From assembly GCA_004294445.1 (NCBI GenBank), contig REAZ01000013.1:1-64000 (forward strand): DNA of 64,000 bases. The letters run 5' to 3'. This document shows, piece by piece, positions 8,291 through 18,178 of this stretch. Made by a program: the position numbers and the translations under genes. Under the pieces are notes generated by a model. That model had not been told where the DNA came from. It was given only the letters and a program-made list of their open reading frames with translations, and made no database searches. This DNA comes from Cytophagales bacterium (GTDB taxonomy: Bacteria > Bacteroidota > Bacteroidia > Cytophagales > Thermoflexibacteraceae). The first letter of the stretch is position 1. Each line of letters begins with the position of its first letter.

Positions 8291-8298
8291 TAAATTTG
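8291..8298 (+). promoter_or_regulatory. Possible -7 element abutting the rlmN start codon
   Basis: TAAATTTG matches TAnnTTTG and ends only 4 nt before the ATG at 8303. If used, the mRNA would start at or next to the ATG (leaderless). No TTTG at the exact -33 distance, so a partial match. Confidence 0.35.
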
Positions 8299-8302
8299 TG
8301 GC

Positions 8303-9427
8303 ATGATAGTAAAGCCAAAATTTCAAATAAAGCCCAAAGAAACTGTCCAAGAGCTTGAAAAGCCTCTGGATAGCGTTCCTGCTGTGCCTGCACTCAAAGA
8401 TATTCGCAAATTGAGTTTGCAGGAATTACAAGTCTTTTTTGTTGAGCATGGCGAAAAAGCCTTCCGAGCCAAGCAAGTATATGAGTGGCTGTGGAAAAAG
8501 TCTATCAGCAGTTTTGAACAGCTTAAAAACCTATCTTCTGAGCAGCGAAACCTATTGGCAAGTCATTTCACCATCAATGCCGTTACTATTTCTGAGCAAC
8601 AGCAGAGCAAAGACGGCACAGTGAAAATTGGGTTTCGCCTTTTTGATGGCAATTTGGTAGAGGGTGTGCTTATCCCGACCGAAGACCGCATGACTGCTTG
8701 TATTTCCTCGCAGGTAGGCTGTTCGCTTACTTGTAAGTTTTGTGCTACGGGCTACATGGATAGGGTGCGTAACCTTGACCCCGCCGAAATCTACGACCAA
8801 GTGGTGCTTATCGACCGCATTGCCAAAGAGAAGTACAATATGCCCCTGACCAATATCGTCTATATGGGCATGGGCGAGCCAATGCTCAACTATGCTAACG
8901 TACTCAAATCGGCAGAACTGATTACCTCCCCCGAAGGCTTGGGCATGGCAGCAAAGCGACTGACCGTTTCTACAGCGGGCATCGCCAAAATGATAAAAAA
9001 ATTAGGAGATGACGGCGTAAGATTCAATTTGGCACTCTCGCTACACGCCGCTAATGACGAAAAACGCAACCAAATCATGCCTATCAATGAAAGCAATACC
9101 TTAGAAGCATTAAGAGATGCCCTGAAATACTTTTACCAAAAAACAAAAAATAAAGTAACTTTTGAGTATATTGTCTTTAACCAATTCAATGATACGCTCA
9201 AAGATGCAGAAGAACTGTACAAATTCTGCAAACACCTGCCTGTGAAAGTAAATATCATAGAATATAATCCGATTGCCGAAGCGCAATTTACTAACGCCAC
9301 AGAGGACAAAATAACCAAATTTGCCCAATATCTCGAAGATAGAGGTATGGTAGTAAATGTGCGCCGCAGCCGAGGCAAAGATATTGATGCGGCTTGCGGG
9401 CAATTAGCCATCAAGGAGAGAAAATAA
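8303..9427 (+). CDS. rlmN: Dual-specificity 23S rRNA A2503 / tRNA A37 C2-methyltransferase
   Basis: A 374-residue radical SAM enzyme that methylates C2 of A2503 in 23S rRNA (and A37 in some tRNAs), helping translation fidelity. The iron-sulfur motif is C140-x3-C144-x2-C147 in GCSLTCKFCATGYM, followed by NIVYMGMGEP and LALSLHAAND. The acceptor cysteine lies near the C-terminus in GKDIDAACGQLA. The N-terminal helical region with EKAFRAKQVYEWLW is the RNA-binding part. The first 25 or so residues (KPKFQIKPKETV) are a lineage-specific extension. Length is normal for the family (350-390). Confidence 0.96.
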   Translation: MIVKPKFQIKPKETVQELEKPLDSVPAVPALKDIRKLSLQELQVFFVEHGEKAFRAKQVYEWLWKKSISSFEQLKNLSSEQRNLLASHFTINAVTISEQQQSKDGTVKIGFRLFDGNLVEGVLIPTEDRMTACISSQVGCSLTCKFCATGYMDRVRNLDPAEIYDQVVLIDRIAKEKYNMPLTNIVYMGMGEPMLNYANVLKSAELITSPEGLGMAAKRLTVSTAGIAKMIKKLGDDGVRFNLALSLHAANDEKRNQIMPINESNTLEALRDALKYFYQKTKNKVTFEYIVFNQFNDTLKDAEELYKFCKHLPVKVNIIEYNPIAEAQFTNATEDKITKFAQYLEDRGMVVNVRRSRGKDIDAACGQLAIKERK

Positions 9428-9465
9428 AATACAACTTGTTGCTTAAAGGAAATATTTTTCACAAA

Positions 9466-9500
9466 AAAACCTACAAAGTATTGAATACTTCATAGGTTTT
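9466..9500. terminator. Bidirectional terminator between rlmN and the TerB-like gene
   Basis: Outer arms AAAACCTA and TAGGTTTT, an internal 2-nt mismatch, then AAGTATT and AATACTT. T-runs or A-runs lie on both sides, which suits the two convergent genes ending at 9427 and 9518. Confidence 0.55.
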
Positions 9501-9517
9501 AAGCAAAAAACAAGAAT

Positions 9518-10297
9518 TTAGGCTATGCCAAATTTTTGCCTAATTGCTTGTGCATTATTATCGTCTATGCCCAAATCACTCGCCAAATTATAGATATAAT
9601 CATCTTCGTCCCTTCCAAAAGCCTTGTCTGCGGCAGTAAGCAGGCAGGCTTGCTGATAGAGTTGTGCGGCAAAGTTTTGGTCTTGGCTTGCCTCGTCCAC
9701 TACGTCATCATAGTCTATCGGATTGGCAACTTTCTCCAAAAGTAATTGCTCTACTTCGCTTTGTTCAGCGATGCTTGCAGGAAATAATTGTTTGACAGTA
9801 TCTTTGATAAGCTGTCCAATGATTTGTTTTTCTTGGGCTTGCATCTGCTGGTCTGCAAAGGCAGTATGCGACCAAAGACTCACACAAATTTCGGCAGAGT
9901 GCAGGCGTTCGTTGAGCAATCCGTCCACATCTTCTTTGCTTGGCGGGCTACTTTTGCTAAACATTCCGCCTTTTCCCTTATTCGTAAAAGAATTAATAGC
10001 GTAATTTATACAAGCATTTACAGCCATACCACCCAATGCGGATAGAATTCCGCCGCCGCTATTTCCAATCTTATTGTTATTCTGCTGGCTACCACCGCCA
10101 TCTCCAAAAAAGCTATTGATGAGTCCGCCTAATAGCCCACTACCACCGCCCTTTGTGCCACCGCCGCCAAGCAGGTCATTGAGGAACGAGAGGTCTATCC
10201 CTTGCCCACCACCACTTTGTTCTTGCGGGTTGTCAAAGTTAAAGTTGTCATTTACAACCATTTCATCTGGATTATCTTTTACTATACGTACAGGCAT
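9518..10297 (-). CDS. TerB/DUF533-like protein with a glycine-rich N-terminus
   Basis: The 259-residue protein has a low-complexity Gly/Asn/Gln-rich N-terminal half (about residues 27-85), a short hydrophobic helix (GILSALGGMAVNACINYAI) and a helical C-terminal domain with the acidic pattern seen in TerB-like proteins (FADQQMQAQEKQIIGQLI, and LTAADKAFGRDEDDYI). TerB-type domains bind metal ions and are linked to tellurite or membrane stress responses; DUF533 proteins are of unknown role. Family placement rests on this pattern only. No other ter genes are near. Confidence 0.6.
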   Translation of the reverse strand: MPVRIVKDNPDEMVVNDNFNFDNPQEQSGGGQGIDLSFLNDLLGGGGTKGGGSGLLGGLINSFFGDGGGSQQNNNKIGNSGGGILSALGGMAVNACINYAINSFTNKGKGGMFSKSSPPSKEDVDGLLNERLHSAEICVSLWSHTAFADQQMQAQEKQIIGQLIKDTVKQLFPASIAEQSEVEQLLLEKVANPIDYDDVVDEASQDQNFAAQLYQQACLLTAADKAFGRDEDDYIYNLASDLGIDDNNAQAIRQKFGIA

Positions 10298-10485
10298 AAG
10301 ATTAAATATGAATTAGAAATAATGATTTATATTCTCAATTAAGTTGAAAAATTAGATAGATTTTTTAGCAATACAAAATTTTTTAGCTTTATTTTTATTT
10401 ATATTTCTGCTTTGACTTCTTATTTTTCTTGTTAAAAAAACTTAACCGTTCTTGCATTACAACAAAAATTTTCAACTTTGCCACT

Positions 10486-11220
10486 ATGAATTTGGCAATA
10501 GATGTAGGTAATACGCTTGCGAAAGCAGCTTTGTTTGAGCAAAACACACTCAAAAAGCAGATAGAACGCTTAGACGAGCAGGCACTCGAATACCTATTGG
10601 CTCAAGAAAAGATTGAAAAAGTAATTATTTCATCAGTGAATCCGTATTCAGAAACCCTTGCAAATCTGATACCTGCCGATATTGATGTGATTAAATTAAG
10701 CTATTTGCTGCCTTTACCCATCGAGCATCTGTACCAAACGCCGCAAACACTCGGCATGGATAGGGTAGCGGTAGCGGTAGGTGCAACTATTTTGTACCCG
10801 TCTGCGAATAGGCTAATCATAGATGCTGGGACTTGTGTTACCTATGATTTTATAGATGCCCAAAATATCTATCATGGCGGGAGTATCTCTCTCGGATTAC
10901 AAATGCGATTTCGGGCTTTGCATGAATTTACAGCCAAGCTGCCTTTGCTTTCGCAAGCAGACTATGCAGAGGGGCGTTCCTTTATCGGTAATAGCACGCA
11001 AACCTCAATGGCAAGCGGTGTGGTTAATGGCTTTGTAAAGGAAATAGAAGGATTTATTGAACTTTATGAAGAAAAATTTGGGGATTTGCAAGTTATATTC
11101 TGTGGGGGAGATGCTGCTTTCCTAAGCCCTAAAGTAAAGCCTAAGAAGGCAAAAGTTGAACATCAAAAAGACTTGTTATTTATCGGTCTGAATACGATAT
11201 TGTTGTATAATCAATTTTAA
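10486..11220 (+). CDS. coaX: Type III pantothenate kinase
   Basis: The 244-residue cytoplasmic enzyme phosphorylates pantothenate, the first step of coenzyme A synthesis. Family marks: LAIDVGNTLAKAALF at the start (phosphate loop), GMDRVAVAVGA in the middle and LIIDAGTCVTYDFID plus GGSISLGLQMR afterwards. I start it at the ATG at 10486; the 19-residue upstream extension lacks family sequence and overlaps a possible -7 element (CAACTTTGC, 10473-10481). The outer-membrane barrel gene and the TPR-like secreted protein follow in the same direction, the common Bacteroidota arrangement. Confidence 0.94.
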   Translation: MNLAIDVGNTLAKAALFEQNTLKKQIERLDEQALEYLLAQEKIEKVIISSVNPYSETLANLIPADIDVIKLSYLLPLPIEHLYQTPQTLGMDRVAVAVGATILYPSANRLIIDAGTCVTYDFIDAQNIYHGGSISLGLQMRFRALHEFTAKLPLLSQADYAEGRSFIGNSTQTSMASGVVNGFVKEIEGFIELYEEKFGDLQVIFCGGDAAFLSPKVKPKKAKVEHQKDLLFIGLNTILLYNQF

Positions 11221-11269
11221 ATTTTAGTTCTGTTTTTAGTTCTGTCATCATTTAATCATATAATTGCCA

Positions 11270-12544
11270 ATGCGGTTCATTCAAAAAATTCATATATACC
11301 TCTTTGCAAATCTATTAGTTTTCCCCTTATTTGCTCAAAATGGCAATTCTCCGTATTCACGCTTGGGTATTGGTGAGTTATCTACACAAGGTAATATTTA
11401 TAACATGGGTATGGGTGGGCTAAGCGTGAGCAACTCAAGTCAGGCATATTTGAACATCTCTAATCCCGCATTGCTTGTTAGGAATAGGGTCATGGTTTTC
11501 GAAACGGGTTTCGGAGGAGAATATAAGCAGATAACCTCTACGAAGTCGTCAGAAAAAAACAGCAATGGCAACCTTGCCTACGTAGCTTTTGGCTTGCCGC
11601 TCTCCGATAGGTGGACAATGAGTTTGGGGATTCGCCCCCTTAGCAACGTAAATTATGTAGATCGCTTCGAGATAAGACTCCCACGCACGCCATCTTTCGT
11701 AGAATATGTTTACAAAGGCAGTGGTGGGATTACACAAGCATTTATGGCGCATGGAGTTCGGGTAGCAAAAGGTTTTTCGCTGGGCGGGCAGGTCAATTAT
11801 AACTTTGGCTCCATCTATACCGAATCGGTTTCTACGGTGATAGACAATAAAACAAATTTGCAGGGGTCTTATGCGATTGCCATCTTTGACCAAACTACTT
11901 TTTCAGATTTTAGCTACAAAGCAGGAGCTATTTATACTGCCAAATTGGATAAAAATACTTTCCTAAATTTTGCAGCTACCTACGATTTAGAAGCAAATTT
12001 GAATATCAAAAGGTTTAAATCTATACAAAGACGAGATATATCAGGGCAAATTCTTTCCTCTGATACTATTTCGCAAGACCTCAAGTCAAGTATTGCCTTG
12101 CCCGCAAAAACTTCCTTTGGTATCAGTTTGGAAAAGCCGTTCAAATACACTTTCGGAGTAGATATCGCTATGCAAGACTGGAGCAAATTTACGGGACTTA
12201 TTGTCAGAGATACATTGGCAAGCACCTACAAAATTACTGTAGGTGGCGAATATACCCCGAACCTAACGTCCATCAATAGCTATCTGGCGCGAATTAGCTA
12301 CAGAGCGGGGTTTAGCTATATGCAACTGCCCTATAAGTTAGAAGGGCAGCAGTTAGACGAAAAATCCCTGCATTTGGGATTCTCAATGCCGTTGAATCGC
12401 GGTTATTCCGCCCTCAATTTAGCTTTCACACTCGGTCAGAGAGGTGTAGCTGTAAGTAACCTGCTTCAAGAAACGTTCTTCAGGGTAAACTTAGGATTCA
12501 CCGTTAATGATGCACAATGGTTCTTTAGAAGGAAAATCAATTAA
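11270..12544 (+). CDS. Outer-membrane beta-barrel protein of the coaX neighbourhood
   Basis: The 424-residue protein has a signal peptide (about 20 residues, ending near FPLFAQ) and then alternating hydrophobic/polar strands of an outer-membrane barrel. The N-terminal stretch NSPYSRLGIGELSTQGNIYNMGMGGL is typical of a conserved Bacteroidota family distantly like FadL/OmpP1 transport barrels. The protein ends with aromatic FF-RR-KIN rather than the classic terminal Phe. It starts 49 bp after coaX. I use the ATG at 11270, not the TTG at 11264. The substrate is unknown. Confidence 0.75.
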   Translation: MRFIQKIHIYLFANLLVFPLFAQNGNSPYSRLGIGELSTQGNIYNMGMGGLSVSNSSQAYLNISNPALLVRNRVMVFETGFGGEYKQITSTKSSEKNSNGNLAYVAFGLPLSDRWTMSLGIRPLSNVNYVDRFEIRLPRTPSFVEYVYKGSGGITQAFMAHGVRVAKGFSLGGQVNYNFGSIYTESVSTVIDNKTNLQGSYAIAIFDQTTFSDFSYKAGAIYTAKLDKNTFLNFAATYDLEANLNIKRFKSIQRRDISGQILSSDTISQDLKSSIALPAKTSFGISLEKPFKYTFGVDIAMQDWSKFTGLIVRDTLASTYKITVGGEYTPNLTSINSYLARISYRAGFSYMQLPYKLEGQQLDEKSLHLGFSMPLNRGYSALNLAFTLGQRGVAVSNLLQETFFRVNLGFTVNDAQWFFRRKIN

Positions 12545-12693
12545 CAGATGGTTAAGTTAAAATTTGTAAATACTAATTATTTTGGCTTAAATACTGCAAT
12601 GTACTGCTTAAAAACCTATAACTTGCGATTTAATTCATCATTGAAACATTAATTCACAACAATAACTCGTTCACTTCGCAAAAGCGGTAAACT

Positions 12694-14082
12694 ATGAAAA
12701 AACTATTATTTCTATTCACAATTCTATTGGTTGTAGCCACTGGTTTTGTAGCGGCACAACCCTCTAACTGTAGCCCAGCGGCAACTAACTGTGAAGCCAA
12801 CTGGTGTTGGGGCGAAAATCCTGGTAAAACAAAGGAAACCTACACTATCTTTTCTGATGCCCTGAAGCTCAAAGAGTATGGTCGTGCTATCGAGCCTTTC
12901 GAATGGCTTGCTGCCAATGTTCCCTGCCTAAATGAGGCACTTTACATCAACGGTCTGAAGCTCTATGAAGCATTGGCTGAAGAAGAAAAAGATGCCACTA
13001 CAAAAATGAAATACCAAGATAGGGTATTGGCTCTGTACGATAAGCGTATGGGTACTTACGGAGAAAAGTTGGACGTAATGGAGCGCAAAGGACTTAAATT
13101 CTATCCTTATGAAATGATAGAACGCACTAACATTACGCCTGACCCTGCTATGGTAAATCGCTTGTACGATTTCTATGATAAACTGATAGAAAAAGGTGGA
13201 GCAACCCTAAAGCAAAACTCTGTATTTGTCTATTACATGGACTTAATGTGTAAGAAAAAAACACTTTCCAAAGATTTAACTGATGATGTAATCTTAGACA
13301 AATATGGTAAAATCACCCAAATCGTAGATGCCAAAATAGCTGAAAATGTGAAAAAAGAGGCATGGGAAGAAACTAAAACAGCTATAGACGGCTTGGTGGA
13401 GAGTCATGTGCCTATGGGTTGTGATTATATAGCAAGCAAGCTATACCCAAAATTGCAGGCAAATCCGAAAGACCTCGATATGGCAAAGAAAATTGTTGCC
13501 TTCATCTTGCGAATAAAAGACGATGCTGATAAGTCTAAATGCTATAAGGGAGAAATTTTTACAAAGGCTGTAGAAGTAATTTACATAAATGAAAAAACAG
13601 CAAGTATTGCTCGAATTTTGGCAGACCGCGCTTTTTCAGCAGGTGATGAAGCTAACGGCACAAAATACCTAAACGAGGCAATAGAAATAGAAACTGACCC
13701 TGTAAAAAAAGGAGATGACATTATGCGAATTGCAAAATTAGCAAGCAAGCGAGGAGCCTTAGGCGAGGCAAGAAGTTCAGCCCTGAAGGCTGCATCTACT
13801 GATGCATCAAAAGCATCAGAAGCATATTCTTTCATCGGCGACCTCTATATGAGTAGCCACAAGGCTTGTAGCTCTGGCGATGCAGTTCAATCTCGGGCGG
13901 TATTCTTGGCGGCTTACGATATGTATGCCAAAGGCGGTGATAGCAAAGGCATGGCAAATGCAAGATCACAATTCCCTTCTATTACTGATGCCTTTACATT
14001 AGGCAAAAAAGAGGGAGAAGTGATGAATGTTGGGTGTTGGATAAATACCTCTACTACGCTACGTCTAAGACCAAAGCAATAA
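12694..14082 (+). CDS. Secreted TPR-like helical-repeat protein
   Basis: The 462-residue protein has a signal peptide (MKKLLFLFTILLVVATG...AQP) followed by a Cys-containing stretch (NCSPAATNCEANWCWGE, three Cys) and then helical repeats rich in Ala, Lys and Tyr, such as ALKLKEYGRAIEPFEWLA, consistent with TPR-type repeats. It lies 150 bp after the barrel gene. In Bacteroidota a protein of this type often follows coaX and the barrel gene; the function is unknown. It ends just before a strong terminator. The mature N-terminal cysteines could form disulfides in the periplasm. Confidence 0.7.
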   Translation: MKKLLFLFTILLVVATGFVAAQPSNCSPAATNCEANWCWGENPGKTKETYTIFSDALKLKEYGRAIEPFEWLAANVPCLNEALYINGLKLYEALAEEEKDATTKMKYQDRVLALYDKRMGTYGEKLDVMERKGLKFYPYEMIERTNITPDPAMVNRLYDFYDKLIEKGGATLKQNSVFVYYMDLMCKKKTLSKDLTDDVILDKYGKITQIVDAKIAENVKKEAWEETKTAIDGLVESHVPMGCDYIASKLYPKLQANPKDLDMAKKIVAFILRIKDDADKSKCYKGEIFTKAVEVIYINEKTASIARILADRAFSAGDEANGTKYLNEAIEIETDPVKKGDDIMRIAKLASKRGALGEARSSALKAASTDASKASEAYSFIGDLYMSSHKACSSGDAVQSRAVFLAAYDMYAKGGDSKGMANARSQFPSITDAFTLGKKEGEVMNVGCWINTSTTLRLRPKQ

Positions 14083-14105
14083 GCAAAAATAAAGATACTT
14101 TTCAA

Positions 14106-14140
14106 ATCCTAAGAATTTCAAACTCTTAGGATTTTTTTGT
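14106..14140 (+). terminator. Rho-independent terminator after the TPR-like gene
   Basis: 11-bp perfect arms AAATCCTAAGA and TCTTAGGATTT with a 9-nt loop, followed by a run of Ts. It sits 24 bp after the stop at 14082. Confidence 0.75.
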
Positions 14141-14144
14141 TGCC

Positions 14145-14933
14145 CTAAAAACCGAAAGTAAAGGAAGCCCAATAACTCTGCCAATCTGCCTCTTTCGCTA
14201 TCTTATGAGGAATCATCTGCACTGCACTTACCATGTATTCGCCTTGTTTTTCCATTTCAAACGAAATTATGCCCTTGCTATCTGTTCTCTGCTCCGATTT
14301 CTTCAATTTCCCTTCGTTTTTGTGCCAAATCTTAACCAAAGTATTTGGTAATACTTTATTTTTAAATAGTAACTTAAATGCCAATTTATCGCCTGCTTGT
14401 AACTGATACGGGTTTTGCTCAGGCAGAAGTTCTAAATTATGCTTTGCTATTGTGTTGAAAGTATTATCTGTTTTGCCACCTACTTGCACCAATGCTTTGG
14501 CACAACGCTGGTAGGACTCTCTTCCTTTTTTAGTTGTTTCATTGCATTTTTTGCGCATTTCTATCACCTCCGTCAAGCCATCTTCTTCCAAATATGCCAA
14601 AAACTTGTCAGGCTCTAGTTCTATGAGCTTGTTTTGGCTATTGAAAGCCAATAGGTGCGTACCTTCACTTTTGAAAGTAAGCGTAGTTTTTTCTTCGGGC
14701 TTTGCAGGAAAAATATCAGCAATGTTTTGTTTGCCTTTTTCATTGTAAAGATAGAAACTTGCCATTTTCCCCTCCCAAGTTTCCCCGTTGAAGTCTTCGC
14801 CAACAAGGAACGAAATAGGTACGGCATCGCCGACATTGACCATAAATTTTTGGAAGGCAAGCCAAAACTCATGGGCTTGGGCAACATAAAAAAGAGCTAA
14901 AAAACAAAGGATAAGAGTTGCTTTTTTTTTCAT
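14145..14933 (-). CDS. DUF4198 family periplasmic protein
   Basis: The 262-residue protein has a signal peptide (CFLALFYVAQA) directly followed by HEFWL, the opening of DUF4198 (NikM-like) domains, where the mature His can bind metal. Next come beta strands of an Ig/jelly-roll type with TKKGRESYQRCAKALVQVG in the middle and a C-terminal segment with SEQRTDSKGIISFEM, a pattern of the family's second domain. Members are linked to metal (nickel, cobalt) uptake; no transporter genes adjoin, so that is family knowledge, not shown here. It runs convergent to the TPR-like gene. Confidence 0.8.
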   Translation of the reverse strand: MKKKATLILCFLALFYVAQAHEFWLAFQKFMVNVGDAVPISFLVGEDFNGETWEGKMASFYLYNEKGKQNIADIFPAKPEEKTTLTFKSEGTHLLAFNSQNKLIELEPDKFLAYLEEDGLTEVIEMRKKCNETTKKGRESYQRCAKALVQVGGKTDNTFNTIAKHNLELLPEQNPYQLQAGDKLAFKLLFKNKVLPNTLVKIWHKNEGKLKKSEQRTDSKGIISFEMEKQGEYMVSAVQMIPHKIAKEADWQSYWASFTFGF

Positions 14934-15272
14934 AAAATGCTGATAATTTGGTTTAATGAGTTAGATTAATAGCTAAATGGCATCTTGAGGACGTAATTAT
15001 TATGTTCTACGAGCCAGATAATCCTCGCCAAAAGTATAAAAATATCGTGTATAAAAAAACTATTTCTATCGGAGATAGTGGGGAAGTATTTTTCCTAACT
15101 ACCCAAAATTTTGTAATAACTTTTTACATTTGCCATACTTAACGTGAAATTGGGATTATTTTTAGGCATAATTTTCAAAATACACTTTTTCATAGCTTTT
15201 TGTTCTATATTATCCCAAGTTCGCATTAATTTAACTATATACGGTAATAATACTCATCTTATCATCTGAATT
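14934..15272. other. Intergenic region, no clear gene
   Basis: 339 bp between divergent genes (DUF4198 on minus, S9 peptidase on plus). An ORF of about 46 codons (15001-15141) has no recognisable similarity or promoter. No hairpin terminator or RNA motif was seen. It presumably holds the two divergent promoters. Confidence 0.5.
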
Positions 15273-18146
15273 ATGAAAAAACTTTTTACTCCCTTACTGG
15301 TATTTTTAGTAGTTTTTTCTGCTTTTGGGCAGCGAAAACCCGATAAAAAAGAAGTGCAGCCTACTGCCAAAAAAATGCTCACACATGGCGTTTACGATTT
15401 TTGGAAAAGTATTGGCTATTCTGCCCTTTCCAATGATGGGAAGTGGGCAGTTTACACCGTCAATCCGCAAGAAGGAGATGGGAAAGTGGTTTTCTATAAT
15501 CTGAAAACCAATCAGATAGACTCTGTTGCGAGGGCTTCGCAAGTAGAGATTTCCCAAGACAATCAGTTTGCTGTTTTCAAAATAGCACCGCCCTTGAAGG
15601 TAGTGAAAGAGCTAAGGCGACAAAAAAAGAAAAAAGAAGAATTGCCCAAAGACACACTCGGTATCTACTCCCTGCAAAACAAGCAGTTAGCAAGAATAGC
15701 AAATCTCAAATCGTTCAAAATACCAGAAAAAGCAGGCGTTTGGCTTGCCTATCAAATAGAGCAAATTGAGAAAAAAGAGGATAAGAAAAAGGAAGTAAGC
15801 AAAGACTCTACAAAAAAAGAAGAGGTAAAAAAAGAGGCAGAAAAACCTAAAAAAGCCAAGAAAAAAGAAAGCGAAGACAATGGCTACCGATTGGTATTGA
15901 GGCGGTTAGAAAATGCCAAAGAAGTGAATTTTGATTTTGTAAAAGAATACCGATTCGATAAATTTGGGAAAAGTCTTGTGTTTAGCACTACAGGAAACGA
16001 CAGTACGCTGCTTGCGGGCGTGTATGTATATGATTTGGCAAGCGAAAAACTCAAGCCACTTTTCAGGGTAAAAAAAGGAAATTTCAAAAACCTTGCCTTT
16101 GATGAAAACGGCAGTCAGTTGGCTTTTGTTGCGGACTTAGATACCACAAAAGCTACAATTCGCTATTTTAAATTGTATCATTGGAAGAATGGGCAAGATT
16201 CTGCCTTAGCGGTTGCAGATACTTCCCTGATTACCAAAGGCTTATTAGTGAGTGAGCATTATACGCCTATGTTTGCCAAAGACGGTTCAAAACTATATTT
16301 TGGCATGGCAAGGAAACCAATAGTGCAGGATACGACCTTGCTGGCAGAAGAAATAGTAAATGTAGATGTGTGGCATTGGCAAGATGACTACATTCAGCCA
16401 CAGCAAAGCCGACAGTTAGACCAAGAGAAAAAACGTTCTTATCTTTCTGTTTTTCAAATAGATACAAAAAAAATAACCCAATTAGCTAACAGAGAAATTC
16501 CTTCTGTAAGTTTGGCAAACGAAGGAAATGGCAACTTGGCATTAGCTACTTCTGATGTACCTTATCGCCGCCTTACCAACTGGGATATTTCAGGCTTTTA
16601 TGACTTGTATTTGCTTGATTTGCAGGCAGGCAGCAGAAAACTGATTCAGGCAAAACTCAAAGGAAATGCGGCTATTTCTCCGCAGGGAAATTATGTATAT
16701 TGGTTTAGCTTGCCCGATACGGCATGGTTTGCCTATTCGGTTAGGAGTGGGCAAACGGTGAAACTAAATCAGCAGATAAAAACAAGTTTTGCAGACGAGG
16801 AAGATGACCACCCCGACTACCCAAGTCCTTATGGGGCAGTAGGTTGGACAGAAAACGACCAAAGTTTCCTCGTTTATGACCGCTACGACATTTGGGCTTT
16901 TGACCCCGAAAATCGCAAAGCACCTCTGAACCTCACCCAATCGGGCAGGAAAGAGAAAATTATCTACAGAAATATTACCCTCGATAGGGAGGAGCGTTTT
17001 TTTAAGGCAGACCAAGTTTTATTACTTGCAGCCTTTGATGAAACTACCAAGCAATCAGGCTATTACAGTCTTAGCCTCAAAGACAATAGCAAGCAAAAAC
17101 TACTGATGGATAATTACCGTTTTTCCACTTTGGTAAGCAAGGCAAAAGACAGCAATACGATACTTTTTACCAAACAGAGTTTCAAAGATTTTCCAGACTT
17201 ATACACTACGGATTTGAGCTTTAAGGCTATCAGAAAAATTAGCGATGCGAACCCACAGCAAAAAAACTATGCTTGGGGAACAGTAGAGTTGATAGAGTGG
17301 CTTTCCTTAGATGGTGTGCCGCTGAAGGGCTTACTCTATAAACCTGAAAATTTTGATGCGAGCAAAAAATACCCAATGTTGGTTTATTACTACGAACGAG
17401 ATTCCGATTTGCTCTATCAGTATCGTGCGCCCGCACCAAGTGCCTCTACCATTAATATTACCTACTGCGTGAGCAACGGCTATGTGGTTTTTGTGCCAGA
17501 TATTGTCTATAAGGTAGGTTATCCCGGAGAGAGTGCTTATAATGCCATTATGCCCGGCGTAACGAGCCTTATAGAAAAGGGCTTTATCAATAGGGAACGC
17601 ATTGGTATTCAGGGGCAAAGCTGGGGCGGTTATCAAACAATTTACCTCATTACTCGCACCAACCTATTTAGGGCAGCAGAGGCGGGCGCACCTGTGAGCA
17701 ACATGACAAGTGCTTACGGCGGTATTCGCTGGGGAACGGGGCTAAGTCGTATGTTCCAATACGAAAAAAGCCAAACCAGAATTGGCGGAACTTTGTGGGA
17801 AAAACCACTGCAATACATAGAAAATTCGCCGCTTTTCTTTGCCGAAAAGATAGAAACACCGCTTATGATGATGCACAATGACGAAGACGGTGCTGTGCCT
17901 TGGTATCAAGGAATTGAGTTTTTTATGGCACTCCGAAGGCTCAATAAGCCTGTTTGGATGGTAACTTACAACAAAGAAGACCATAACTTGGTGCAGAGGC
18001 AAAACCGCAAAGATTTGTCTATTCGTATGTACCAATACTTTGACTACTACCTAAAAGATGCCCCGATGCCCGAATGGATGAAAAAAGGTATCCCTATGAT
18101 AGAAAAAGGTGCGAACAAAGGGTACGAGCTAATGGGTGAGGATTAG
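15273..18146 (+). CDS. S9 family prolyl-oligopeptidase-like serine peptidase, secreted
   Basis: The 957-residue protein has a signal peptide (LLVFLVVFSAFGQ), an N-terminal beta-propeller region, and a C-terminal alpha/beta-hydrolase domain. The catalytic Ser783 lies in GQSWGGYQ, Asp872 in NDEDGAVPW and His904 in KEDHNLVQ, the S9 order. A Lys/Glu-rich insertion (about residues 110-205, with KKEDKKKEVSKDSTKKEE) is characteristic of large Bacteroidota members. S9 enzymes trim oligopeptides, usually after Pro or Ala; this one probably works in the periplasm on scavenged peptides. It has its own terminator and no co-directional neighbour. Confidence 0.93.
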   Translation: MKKLFTPLLVFLVVFSAFGQRKPDKKEVQPTAKKMLTHGVYDFWKSIGYSALSNDGKWAVYTVNPQEGDGKVVFYNLKTNQIDSVARASQVEISQDNQFAVFKIAPPLKVVKELRRQKKKKEELPKDTLGIYSLQNKQLARIANLKSFKIPEKAGVWLAYQIEQIEKKEDKKKEVSKDSTKKEEVKKEAEKPKKAKKKESEDNGYRLVLRRLENAKEVNFDFVKEYRFDKFGKSLVFSTTGNDSTLLAGVYVYDLASEKLKPLFRVKKGNFKNLAFDENGSQLAFVADLDTTKATIRYFKLYHWKNGQDSALAVADTSLITKGLLVSEHYTPMFAKDGSKLYFGMARKPIVQDTTLLAEEIVNVDVWHWQDDYIQPQQSRQLDQEKKRSYLSVFQIDTKKITQLANREIPSVSLANEGNGNLALATSDVPYRRLTNWDISGFYDLYLLDLQAGSRKLIQAKLKGNAAISPQGNYVYWFSLPDTAWFAYSVRSGQTVKLNQQIKTSFADEEDDHPDYPSPYGAVGWTENDQSFLVYDRYDIWAFDPENRKAPLNLTQSGRKEKIIYRNITLDREERFFKADQVLLLAAFDETTKQSGYYSLSLKDNSKQKLLMDNYRFSTLVSKAKDSNTILFTKQSFKDFPDLYTTDLSFKAIRKISDANPQQKNYAWGTVELIEWLSLDGVPLKGLLYKPENFDASKKYPMLVYYYERDSDLLYQYRAPAPSASTINITYCVSNGYVVFVPDIVYKVGYPGESAYNAIMPGVTSLIEKGFINRERIGIQGQSWGGYQTIYLITRTNLFRAAEAGAPVSNMTSAYGGIRWGTGLSRMFQYEKSQTRIGGTLWEKPLQYIENSPLFFAEKIETPLMMMHNDEDGAVPWYQGIEFFMALRRLNKPVWMVTYNKEDHNLVQRQNRKDLSIRMYQYFDYYLKDAPMPEWMKKGIPMIEKGANKGYELMGED

Positions 18147-18178
18147 CGACTCAAAAATGATATAAAATTGACTTTATA

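Noticed and set aside
15001-15141. Small ORF of about 46 codons in the region between DUF4198 and the S9 peptidase
   Set aside because: No promoter, no ribosome site, no similarity that I can see; the region is a divergent intergenic spacer.
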